Shown here in pieces: positions 13,420 through 24,156 of a stretch of DNA of 64,000 nucleotides. Made by a program: the position numbers and the translations under genes. The first letter of the stretch is position 1. Each line of letters starts with the position of its first letter. The stretch is from Dioszegia crocea (Eukaryota; Basidiomycota; Tremellomycetes; Tremellales; Bulleribasidiaceae), in contig BCKK01000005.1 of NCBI GenBank assembly GCA_001600615.1, forward strand, positions 1,859,347 to 1,923,346. Reading direction: 5' to 3'. A model generated the notes under the pieces. It ran no database searches and was not told where the DNA came from. It worked only from the letters and a program-made list of their open reading frames with translations.

Positions 13420-15784
13420 TCACCAGAAGGTAATTGAATCCACCACATGCTCGCTCTCGCAATATCCCAATATCTGCCCAATATGAGAACTGATACGAGT
13501 CAGCGTGGCCCCGCACCTAGTAACCCAGACAGGACTCACCTCTTAACACCCTTGATCCTATCCATCTCCATAGAGTTATAAAGCGCCAGTCCCTTGCCCA
13601 CTTCGACCTCTTCCCACTCATCCCCCAAATCCACCCCAGCCATCTTCTTTTCAACTTGCACAATCTCACTCTCGACTTTCCCTCCCTCGCCGAGCGTCAC
13701 CTCCTGAACCACCGTCATACCCACCACACCCGCCGCGGGACTGACTGACCCGAGCCGATTGAGCGGATCAAGCGAAGCGATAGAGCTCGACATACTAGCA
13801 GCAGGCTTGATTGTCGGTGTATCGGGCTCACTACCCCTCTCTCCCTCCGTCTCAGTATCACCATCTGGGAACCAGGCGTGTTTCTTCCCGGAAGTGTGTC
13901 CGGCCGGTCGTCGTAAGTGTGCATGACGCGCAGGACGGGCATAGGAGTCGTCGATGCTGGATCTGCCAGATTGGATGTCGATATCTGGGATAGTGGTGGA
14001 AGTGTCTAATCGGCGTCGACGGCGGACGATAAGTTTGACAGCTTGGGATGATGCAAAGACGCCTTCGATTCGGACGACACCAGCTGGAAGGACGCGATGG
14101 CCTGATTCGCGTTTCCGGATCGCACGATATGCGCCTTCGTCAATGCTGTATAATTAGCCATATCGCAAGGTCATCCAGGGAAATTAAACTTACACGACTG
14201 TGCCAGCTGCATGCAGACCGTGTGCTATCCACCATTTCCGACTGAACAAATCAGCCTTTATCCACATCTCCCTAGCCACCAGACTTACTCTTTCAAAGCC
14301 ACTTCCCTCCTCAAGAACCTTGTACATCTCACACCGACAACATCCCCCTCCTTTTCTCCTGGAATTGTCCCAGCATAATCCCTCGCTGGCCCCGACCCAT
14401 CCTTGATGACAGCAAACACATCCCGAACATTCTCGCTGTGCATAATGACAGTAGTCACACCGGCGGCAGTGGCGAGATCGGCAGCGATGAGTTTGGTGGA
14501 CATGCCGCCTGTACCCAGCGATGTGCCGAGGGTGGATGTGGACACTGAATGATCAGCAATTGGGACTTGCAAGCCAGACAGATTTGCGTACCGCTTTGTT
14601 TGACTTTTTCGATATCACGCACTACGTAGACTGGCTTTGCGTCGGGATTGTTACGGGGGTTATCGGTATATCTGGGCTTGTCAGCATGGCTCCTTCAATT
14701 CAAGCCCTAAAGAACTCACAGGCATTCCACGTCTGTAAGCAGGAAGAGGTAATCTGCGTGAACGATAGCCGAGGAGATTGCTGATAATGTGTCATTATCG
14801 CCGAATTTGATTTCCTGATCCGTCAACTTCGGATCTTAGAGTGGTTCCGAGATACTCGAACTTACCGAGACTGAAACGGTATCATTCTCATTGACGATTG
14901 GTACAACGCCCATATTGAGAAGTTCTGAAAATGTATTTTGGGCGTTAAGGTATCGGGTGCGCTGCATAGTCAGCATAGGGCCAAGATCGCGGATGAGTGT
15001 TATGACACTAGGCCGTGGCGTGATTGGACAGGCGCTACTTACATCGGAAATATCAGTCCGTGTGAGCAGGATCTGCGCAATGGGCTGATCGAGCTGGGAG
15101 AACAAGTTGTCCCAAAGAGCGATAAGGCGTCCTTGTCCGACCGCAGCCAGAGCCTAGAGTGGTCAGCCTGAGTTGAACAGATATGTCTATCCGACGGGCG
15201 AGTCTCCTCTTGGTCGGTGCAATCACTGTAGCCTAGCCGTGGGCCTCGCGAGACCGCTGGTCCTAATCCGGGGTGTGATCGGGCGTATCCACGTCCAACT
15301 CTCCGACACCGTTACCCATCCCCCAAGCTGTCTCTCTCTCACTCTCTGTCGTCCTCCTGATTCCCGAACAAGGTCTTCCGTAGATCCCCTCAACCGCCCC
15401 TCCTTCAACCCAACTCACTTGCTTCTGTGACAACCCTTTACCCCGCTCTTTCAGGCCCATCCGTCTGAGGCCAACTCCAATAGCCCCAGAGCTACATAGA
15501 ACCACCCTATGACCCATCTCACGAAGCTGCACCACCGTCTCCACTATCGACGATAGGAGATGTAGATGTGGGAGGAACGGATAGGATGTCGAGACGATAG
15601 ATGAGGTACCTGGGGTATCAGCTTGTCTGTGCTTTTTATACTCTTCGACTTCCCGCTCCGCGACTGACCGAGCTTGATCACTATAGTTAGCGGTTTAGGT
15701 GTCCGAGTACCGTGCTGATGCTGTCCATATCAGCTTAAGCTACCTTGCCGGAATTTCCCATGTCTGGCCAAAGACACGCACCAT
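13420..15784 (-). CDS. PRO1: glutamate 5-kinase
   Basis: Phosphorylates glutamate with ATP, the first step of proline synthesis. Eleven exons encode 535 aa: 15784-15782, 15720-15669, 15609-15419, 15153-15043, 14961-14866, 14814-14720, 14671-14592, 14544-14289, 14241-14194, 14145-13540, 13489-13420. The amino-acid-kinase domain shows [63 protein letters not shown] and [11 protein letters not shown]-terminal PUA domain follows ([13 protein letters not shown]... and GKGLALYNS...IGQILGY). The PUA domain carries an insertion of roughly 140 residues, rich in Ser, Arg and Thr. Coding exon 1 is just the ATG, directly followed by a GTGCGT donor. The donors GTCAGT and GTGCGT show relaxed consensus here. 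It shares a 300-bp divergent promoter with the next gene. Confidence 0.95.
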
Positions 15785-16087
15785 CGTGTCGACATCTTCA
15801 GTCACGTCGATCGGTTTTCGGCTTTTCGAATTGGCTCTTGAGCGGACTGGTCGCGAAGATCCAGCCTGAGCAGACATTGCTGCTACGCTCTTCGTTGTTG
15901 AATAGCAGGTATAAGGTCAATGCTCTGTATCTAGGGCGAGAGATCTTTGAGTCGACCAGTTTCCGTCGGATCTTGGCGGTTTCAAGGTCCCGGGGGACTA
16001 AAGCTCCTAAGCTGAAGTCGAGCTGTAAGACATCGATGATCCATACTTCATCTACATTAGAGCAGGACAGCACAGGCCTCATTAGCA
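15785..16087. promoter_or_regulatory. short divergent promoter region
   Basis: The 303 bp between the starts of glutamate 5-kinase (minus) and the DUF2470-like gene (plus) must hold both promoters. No clear TATA box and no recognised operator. Confidence 0.45.
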
Positions 16088-17219
16088 ATGTCAGGATTGC
16101 TACAGAAGAGCATCAAAGGCCAGAATGACGCGTACGTCCTGTCCCTTCCAGAACAGCGATTACTCCCGACGAGCGAAAGATGCTGATGGAGCAGCGATAA
16201 CATGCTGTCGTACCTGAACAATCAACCAGATATGCTGACTGGTGAGCTTACTGTCCACCCTCAACTCTACATCTGGAACATTCAGCTGATCCTGCAGCTA
16301 TCGTCAAACATCGGACAGACTACAAAGGTCACCCAGGCGACCTATTCATTCTCCCCCTCCCCAAAACGCTCGACAGAATGACCATCCAGACCCACCCTCC
16401 AAACTCAGCCGAGCCTGTTGAGATAGACATAAAGTTCGATCCGCCAATGGAAGATTTCCGAGATTTCCGACCTAGAGTACTGAAGTATCGAGACGAAGCT
16501 TTCAAGCATTTTCAAGTGGTAAGTACCTTCCCATTCTTGCTGTCGACTGTTGAGCTGAGATGTCCAGCCTTCAAAACCCAAGGTCAACTACTATTCCGAG
16601 CCTGACCTCATGCCTTTCACCCTTCCAGTGGTGTTCGGTCTTTCATGTCTCGGTTTCGCATCATACGGGACTGGCGAATACGCCGATCGCTTCCGGGCAC
16701 TCATTAGCGACTTCTTTGGACCAGGGATGTTACCGGGCGCAAAGTGGTTCTGCATCATCATGGTAAGTCCTGCTAGATTCCATTGAGGTGTTGCTGAGTA
16801 TTGCAGCACGTCGCTGAAGCAATGTACATGGCGTGGGCAATGTTTGAGTACCAGGTGCCCTTTATCTCTTCAGTAAGTCTCTTCTTTTCGTCCGCGTGAT
16901 TATGCTGACTCGGCAGATACTATGGGTCTTCACTACCACAGTACTGGGCTTTGCGGCAATAAGCGAATTCTGGGAGTCAGGTAAGCATACCACATTTCCC
17001 TCATTCCTCATTGTTGCGGGCGAGTACTAACGCCGTCTAGTCCAATACGAGCGTATGAGGATTATCCTCCGTCAAACCGATGTCGGAGAAATACCGCCAA
17101 GAGTAGGAGGAACCGATGTTAAACCGATAGCGAACAAAGCTACAGCGACTAGACTAATCGCGAACAAACCAACAGGGGTAAAGGCACAAAGTGCAAAAGG
17201 GAAGAAGAAGGCGCAATAG
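16088..17219 (+). CDS. DUF2470-like membrane protein, 271 aa
   Basis: Seven exons: 16088-16131, 16195-16241, 16298-16518, 16568-16762, 16807-16872, 16917-16980, 17041-17219. Start 16088 is the only upstream ATG that keeps frame through the first intron (MSGLLQKSIKGQ). The N-terminal 110 residues (NMLSYLNNQPDMLTAIV... RMTIQTHPP... VEIDIKFDPP) resemble the DUF2470 fold found in haem-handling proteins. The C-terminal half has about four hydrophobic segments (LPVVFGLSCLGFASYG, WFCIIMHVAEAMYMAWAMF, VPFISSILWVFTTTVLGFA), resembling the DUF4499/TMEM254 type. A Lys-rich tail (KGKKKAQ) could be an ER-retrieval-like or nuclear signal. The pairing of these two halves is known in fungi but has no firm function. 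Family assignment is from memory of the motifs. Confidence 0.75.
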
Positions 17220-17344
17220 ATGGGGATTCGCATTTGCAGTCAAAGATAGATGTACATTGTTCAATCCTGATCTACTTTCCCAGCTTTCTAATATACAGCC
17301 GGATTGGCGAACCGTCATGCTGATGAGTCGAGTTCAGCACCCCC

Positions 17345-19745
17345 TCACTCATACAAAACATCTAGGAAAGTTTCGGCGAGCTTGACGACTACGTGTGGGC
17401 CCGCGCTTGTCTGGCCCAGCCCTGAAGTATGTCAGTGGAGTCTATTCCCGTGTAGTGTTGACCACTTACCATACAAAGCCACCATATCGCCTCCGGCAGA
17501 AGACGTATCAGCCTTGACCTCCTCGACTACCTCGGCCAGATCGCTCAAGAGCTTATCTACGCTCTTGGCTGATAATCGCTGAATACATCAGCCACAATTC
17601 TTCGCATGAACCTAAGGTCAAAGTCTAAACTCACGGTGAAAGCCATATGCAGAGCGGCCGGATCGCTCAGAGCATTCAAATGCCATCCCCTTTTCCCCAT
17701 CCCATCTCCCACTTGATATATGTTGAGGTTCTTGTTCTTGCTTGCGAAAGCAACAACAGATACCTTGGGGTCACCAAGGACATACAGGTCGGCAGAGAAT
17801 TGAAGAGGGATCTGAGCGGCAAAGAAGCGCGAAGCAGTGATGATTTGACGACAGGACGCCTCGTATCCTCTAAAGCGCAACATCAGCTCCTAAATCTCAT
17901 CCTCAGGTCGGACGGAGAAACTTACTCTTGTCCTAAATGGTTCATTACTGCCCACGCACCAGCCAAGACACTTCCTGGTCTACTACCCGCCATGGACGGC
18001 GAGGCATATACCCCTCCTGCCCATTCTGGGAAGATGTAGTATTGATATCGGCGCAATTGGGGGGAATTGTACATGATGACTGAAGATCCTTTAGGGCAGA
18101 AACCGTATTTATGCTATCAGGTCAGCGCAGTTCTTCCAGTCAAAACGTCAAAGAACTAGGAGACGGTGAGGTTTGGAAAGACTTACCGTATCGCAAGAAA
18201 TCGAGGTGACTCCCGGAACGCGGAAATCGAACGCCTCGACACCGTCTCCAAAGCCCGCACGACCGAGGAAGGGCATGAGGAAAGAGCCCAAGCAGCAATC
18301 TACGTGTAGACCGATGTTGTATCGTTTGGCCAGAGCTGCGAGGGCAGATATGGGGTCCTGGATGTCAGCAATTGCTGGTGCTGACTTCGGGATTGGAGAT
18401 AGAATCGGAAGGGGAAGAGCATACAATAGCGCCGTCCGGGAAATTTGGCGCTGAGCCTACAATCATGACTGTGTTTGGGTTTCTGGCAATCAGCGCTGTA
18501 CATATATGCCAGGCCGATGGAGAGGAGTTGATACAATGAGAAGCTGGACTCACATCGCACGCTTCATCCGCTTGATATCTGCTTTTCGCGAGATTGGATC
18601 GACAGGGATGACGTGCAGCTTTATGCCGAAGTACTGAGACGCTTTCCAGAATGCTGCGTGGGCCGAGGAAGGGATCACCCTGAAGAGATCAGCTTCGAGA
18701 TCCAGAGCAATCTTCGGGTTTTCAAAGCATCCTCATTCTGCATGGGCAGATTAAGCGGATATGGCGCAGATCAAATACTCACATTTCTGGACGCGTAATA
18801 CCCTTTGTTGCCCTGGCCCAATCTCTGTAAGTCTTACAGGCCATTATGATCGATTCAGTCCCGCCAGATGTTGCTGCTTCGTCAGCGCAGTCCCAGATTT
18901 GAGCAGGATCAACGTACTTGTTCCGGCACCATCGGCAGCGTGGAATCTGGGGAATCAGCATATGGATCTTGCTCTATCCAAAGATAATAAGAGTGCTTAC
19001 AGGTTCAGACACATAGCCACAATTTCACTTTCCATCTTTCGGACTCCCGGGAAAACATCAGGGTGTAAAGGGTTGGAAACGACAAATTTGGCCATCGCAT
19101 CGTTTATGATACCATTGAGCTCTTCTCCGCCCTACAGAATAAGCTGAATCTTCCAACATCGAGAAAGCTGGAAGGGAGGCAGCTTAGGCTCACATGATAG
19201 ACCGTCCCGCTAACTCGGCCACTATCCACATCACCCCTTTCGAGCCCCTTCATTCCCTTCCATTCCCCTTCCAGCCACTCCCTATCCCTTCCTTTCTCCG
19301 GCATGACTCTTGTCGGTGTCAGAACAATGCCATTGGGATATACAGTAGGTGCCAATTTCGCTTTGAGCTCGGCGCGAGTCTTGCCCAATTCCGAAGCGAT
19401 CTGTCGGCGAGATGAAGGCAGAGAGAGCAGGATTGCCATTACCATCTGCACACAAGATCAGCTCTGAAATAGGGGCAGGCGAGGAGGCAAACCTACACCC
19501 TGGGCTTTCCGATATATCTGTTGTCCTGTCCCAACTAGACCGCTTGCGCGGACATGTCGCCACCCATCTAGCAAGACAAATTTGGCCAGCCAGTAAAGGA
19601 GGGCAATTCGAGCGACGTGAGTGAATCGATCGTTGGCCTTAATTACTGACGCTTGTGAGGGAAGTGAGGTGAGCATTGTGAGTAGCGGACAGGCTATAGC
19701 GGGCGATGCCTCAGGTATAAGTAGATGTCTAACTCGCAGTCGCAT
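17345..19745 (-). CDS. DPL1: sphingosine-1-phosphate lyase
   Basis: PLP-dependent enzyme of the ER that cleaves phosphorylated sphingoid bases to phosphoethanolamine and a fatty aldehyde. Twelve exons encode 571 aa: 19745-19497, 19445-19194, 19131-19001, 18946-18918, 18873-18783, 18679-18554, 18482-18425, 18357-18187, 18113-17926, 17869-17635, 17578-17470, 17421-17345. There is one N-terminal membrane segment ([15 protein letters not shown]). The fold-type-I core has [50 protein letters not shown] and the PLP-lysine motif [14 protein letters not shown] (Lys about 371). Length and order are those of the family. The first donor GTAGGT was chosen because it alone keeps frame into the next exon. 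The gene is convergent with the preceding one, with only 125 bp between stops. Confidence 0.95.
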
Positions 19746-19924
19746 AGTCGTCTAGCCTCGTCTAAAGCGCCCGCTCCAACTCGGTCGCCGAGTTAGAAAT
19801 GTCACGTGTCTACGATCGTCACCACCGCGGATCTGATTTCGAGCCTTACTTCGCGTACATGTTAGCTATTGACTAGCGGGCACTATCGAACGAGGTACGA
19901 TACTGATAAGGATCGACGGGAAAC

Positions 19925-22212
19925 ATGCCAGAATTACCAGGTACGGCTTGCCGAAAGCTTACAGCCCGACAAGAGGGATCGCTAAAGCCACAGAGGTCGA
20001 AAGAGCTCGTAAGCTCATCGCCGATAGTGTCACTGGGTACACCATCAAGTCGATAGATACTACCGAGGACAAGATAGTCTACAGTGGTGGGATCACTCAC
20101 GAGGACTATGCAAGTTCTCTCACCTTCCGATCAGAGCGAAATGCCGTCTCTGTACGGTACTGATGTCATCTTTGGTCTGGACTGACTCGTCCAGGTCAAA
20201 GAGTTGACTGGACGTACAATCACAGGATGTGAGCGGAAAGGCAAGATGTGAGCTTGGGTCCTTGCTCAGACGAGTGGCATTGACAATGTCAGATTCTGGA
20301 TGACTTTGTCTGGAGAAGGCAGATTACCGGTAATGCATTTTGGTATGAATGGGATGGTCCAGGTAAGCTTCGCTGCCGTCTTTCTATGGACACTATGCCC
20401 TATACTGATAGTGTAGATCAAGGGCCAAGAACCGACGTGGTATGTGCGCAGACCGAGGGAGCGGCCAAAAGAGTGGCCTCCAAAGGTGAGCACCGATGGC
20501 AAGTGACAGACATGCCAAAGCTAAGCTGACTCTTCAGTACTACAAATTGTGAGCCAACGACATATCATACCGATGCTGTAAGCTGAAGACCAGCGCCATG
20601 GAGCTTGAGCCACCACCTGGATCCACTTCCACCGAAATCGTTCATCTTGCCTTCTTGGACTCTCGCCGATTGGCCAGACTCAAACTCATCCCGTCTCCAG
20701 TATCGGATCATCCGCCTGTTTCCGCCCTCGGCTTCGACCCTGTATTGAGTATGCCCAATCTCGAAGACTTTCTGGGCCTGCTCAAGCGCAAAAAGGGGAC
20801 GGTGAAGGGTGTGATTATGGATCAAGGATTCTCAGCTGGCGTAGGCAACGTGAGTCTTGTCATTGGAGACCAGCGAACATCAGCTGACGAAGAAAGTGGG
20901 TAGCAGATGAGATCTTGTATCAATCCCGAATACATCCCGCTTGTCCAGTCCCTGCGCTATCCTCCGCAGATCTCGAACGGCTCCATCACTGGATTCGTGA
21001 AATACCTCTTACGGCCGTAAAAGTCAATGCGATGCATGGCAAGTTTCCGGATAATTGGTTGTTTAGGTGGAGATGGGGTAAAGGGAAGAAACAGGAGCGC
21101 CGGGTGGAGAAGGCGAAAGCGGATGGTAGAGTTAAGGCGAAAGTTGAAGATGAGGGAGATGAGGAGAGCGAGTTGAGTGATGATGAGGAGGCGGAAGAGC
21201 AGGTCGCGGAAGTGAAGGGGGAGAAGGTCGTCCCGAAGAGTAAAGACTTTATGGCTCTGGTAAGTAGAGTACTTCAGCTGACCTGTATCAACTCATCCAG
21301 CTGACGCCCTTAGCCCGACGGCTCACCCGCCACTATCACCTTCATCGAAGTTGGAGGACGCACCACAGCCGTCGTTGCAGAAATGCAAAAGATGCCAGAG
21401 GGCGTGGAGATCAAGCCTAAAATCAGTAAAGGCGGGAAGGGAAGTCGGAGCAAGAAGGGGAAAGGGGATGAAGGGGATGATGCGGGAGGATCGGTGAGTG
21501 CAAAATCCAGCTCTTATTCCCGCCTAATGCTGATTGAGTAGGGCGGATCACTCTCGCCTCCACCGTCTGAAACGGGCACTGAAGAAACACCGAAGAAAAT
21601 CCCGACACCAAGAAAACGAAAGACCGCAGTGGCTAAAGCGTCAAAGGCTGAGACTGAGCCTGAAGTCGAAGATGATTTGGGGATGAATGCTGAAGCTGGA
21701 CCGTCTAAGAAGCGCACGAGGGGAAAGAAGGTGATCAAGGCAGAAGTCTTACCTGAGGTCAAGATAGAGGTGAGACTTCGGAAGCCACCTCATATCACAG
21801 GGTGAGTAACGCTGATCGTGCAGTCCCCATACTTCCAAAAGACAGAGGCCGACTCGCCAAAGAAGAGATCATTGGCGAAGGTTGAGGTCAAGGAAGAGCT
21901 GGAAAGTCCCGTCAAGAAGGTGAGTTCTGTGCGCATTCAGGAGTCACTGAAGCTGATCACAGCTTCTCTTCCTGACTTCACACCCCGTCCTATCTATCCG
22001 TCCTTTTCGCCTATCCTCTACCCGCCCTCCGATTCCACCTACTATCCTACCCCTTTCAATCTTCGCCCGCTTCCTCTCACACTCCTCATGTCCACCCCTG
22101 GCAGTCTCGCAAATCCAAGACGAAAAAGTCTGGCGGCATAGAATCCGCGGTACCAGATCCGGATTTACCACCATCCAAGCCTGTGCGCAGACGATCTTCG
22201 GCGCGAGGATGA
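19925..22212 (+). CDS. formamidopyrimidine-DNA glycosylase (plant/fungal Fpg type) with a long basic tail
   Basis: Base-excision-repair glycosylase/AP lyase for oxidised purines. Twelve exons encode 535 aa: 19925-19940, 19994-20151, 20195-20247, 20293-20362, 20417-20485, 20538-20548, 20594-20849, 20897-21259, 21314-21493, 21542-21769, 21824-21919, 22105-22212. The N-terminus MPELPEVERAR carries the catalytic Pro after Met and the following Glu. Later motifs are GRTITGCERKGK, MHFGMNGMVQIKG, KEWPPKYYK, DQGFSAGVGNWVADEILYQ (the H2TH region), FPDNWLFRWRWGK and EVGGRTTAVVAEMQK, all as in plant FPG1. No Cys4 zinc finger is present, as expected for the plant/fungal branch. A roughly 190-residue Lys/Glu-rich tail ends in RRRSSARG. 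One exon is only 11 nt. An acidic insert (DEGDEESELSDDEEAEEQ) separates the last domain elements. The last intron (185 nt) could instead end at 21961, but then the basic tail is lost. Confidence 0.9.
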
Positions 22213-22709
22213 GGCGGATGCGCGTATTTGGGAGGACTTGAGGAGGCGGCTGATGTTTCAAGGCATACCCTGCCGCTGCTGTATTTTACTGCGATGTGTG
22301 TTCAATGTACTGGTAGTCCTGCCCAAGACCCCAAGCTGATAGCCAATATTGACAAGATCAGTCCGTGAAAACACAGCTCACTGACACCATACCAGGTACC
22401 TGGGCTGAAGTATTTGGCCTTACTGCAAAATTTCCAAAGCGAAGCGTATGCCCTACACAGATCATCGACGTCGCATAGGTCCCAGAGCTGTGACAATCGC
22501 ATCGCTTTAGGCGAAACTGAGATGTTCAGCGTTGTGGCTTTGTACCTTGTAAATAGGCCTGTCTTTGACAACTTCGAGCAGAGATAGCACTAACGCGCCA
22601 GCGCACTTCTGGAATGCTATTCGATGGTGACAGCACGCTCCTAAAAGAGGGTAAATATATGCATGCGTCACGATTGCGGAAACGTTTACGCCCATAAGTA
22701 ACACTGGAC
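22213..22709. other. convergent intergenic region, no gene seen
   Basis: Lies between the 3' ends of the Fpg gene (plus) and orphan gene D (minus). Only small overlapping frames without coding character. Presumably untranslated tails. Confidence 0.5.
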
Positions 22710-23368
22710 TCATTGAGATTCCTGAGGGAACAGTTCTTCAGTGGGGTACAGGTGCTCATTGGTGTCCCAGATCGTAATCGTCTGGGGAGTGGACGAGCAG
22801 GTCACACACTTCAGTTTGGTGTTACCGGTAGTGGCGCTTGAACTGGTGACTCTCCATTGATCGGTCTCGTGACCTCCTGAGAAGGGGTCAGCTGGGGACA
22901 GAAGCTATTGTCGGCAGAGTAAGCCAGACTGCTGATATAGCTGCACTCACTGAAGCATAGATAAGACTTGAGATCTCTAGATGCGTGACAGCCACTGACG
23001 GCACAGCGAAGAACTGTACTCCCATCCTTCAAGTCTCTCACGAGGGCGATGTGACCCGTTTGTGACAAGCGATCATGGGGAAGCGCCAGCGTGCGTCGAT
23101 TCACAGTATCGCCTGCCCGAGAGATTTTAGGCGAATAACCTGCTGCAAGCACGGCAGCGGTGGTCGGCCACGACGTCAAGCCTGAAGAGTGACGGACGAG
23201 GGTGCTGTAGAATATGTTCTGGCGATTAGTGGACGGAACGGGGTCGCGATCTGCGGTGACGGGTGCGGTGGGTGCCCAATTCATGCTTCCAGCGACAGAA
23301 TCCAACCATCCGTTGGAACCTTCCGGTCCGTTGTAAGTAGATCCGTCGTGTACGCCATTTCCGCTCAT
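22710..23368 (-). CDS. small Cys-rich orphan protein D, 194 aa
   Basis: I do not recognise this protein. Two exons (23368-22951, 22876-22710) are joined across a 74-nt intron with donor GTGAGT, branch CTGAC and acceptor CTCAG. The start MSGNGVHDG follows a pyrimidine-rich leader and a CATAAAAGG box about 130 bp upstream. The first 100 residues are polar and low in charge. A C-terminal Cys/His cluster reads LRCAVSGCHASRDLKSYLC, then FRGHETDQW, then LKCVTCSSTP. The spacing (C-x4-C-H, C, H, C-x2-C) suggests a small metal-binding or disulphide domain. Without the splice the frame also stays open to another stop, so transcript evidence would settle the end. Confidence 0.6.
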
Positions 23369-24156
23369 ACCTGCAATGATGTTGTTGGGCCAAGGCGCGC
23401 AATCGATCGGTCGATGTATGGAGATATGAAGTGGGTGGCAAATTGAAGTGTGATTGAAGAATGTCGGGGAAAAAAGGGCAAAGAGCAACCGACGTGCCTT
23501 TTATGCTTGTGAGGCGGGCCGGGCACTCGGACTACAGGACACGAGGTGCTGACGGACCATCATCCCAGGTGCCCATGGATGAAGGAGTAGGGAGTCCTAA
23601 CGCGTGTGAGCGAGGGCTTCCTTTGATATACCACACCTGTGTGCAAGCGGGAGAGACAGCTTTGGACCTAGCGCCAACTGAGTGACTGAAACGGGCGGAT
23701 CACAAGACGCAGGAGTGGTCAAAGGAGTGACTGGAGTTGACTGCACAGGACTCACATCCGTCTTGCTGTTCGGATAAAGCGCCGGCTGTCCTCCATGACT
23801 AAAGGGCTTGACGCGAATGGGGTGTAGCTGCGAGCGCGAGTGGGTGAGAGACGTGTAGTCAGATTAGCTTGGCTTGCTGGTTACACATTGCAGGGTGTTA
23901 CGTCAAGGACAATCGCCAGCTGCATTGCGGTCAGTACTGATTCGGTGAGTACTACGAATATCGCGATCAGCGAGTCTGAGGTCAATCACTCGAGGGCACA
24001 GCAGGTCAGTGTGAGCTTCATCATCATCACGTTGCATAAATTGATCACCTTGAAAATTCCACCTAACATCCAGCAGAAGATCACTCTTACTTCTCATCAA
24101 ACGGATTCCTAAATCTATCAGCCTATACCCAAACATCCACCACCCATGGGCCAAAC
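23369..24156. other. intergenic region
   Basis: Upstream of orphan gene D (minus) and downstream of the CUE-domain gene (minus). CATAAAAGG (minus strand, 23497-23505) is a likely TATA element for orphan D. The frame at 23840-24112 lacks support. Confidence 0.45.

Noticed and set aside
23840..24112. 90-codon frame between orphan D and the CUE gene
   Set aside because: No promoter, no leader and no recognisable or gene-like composition.
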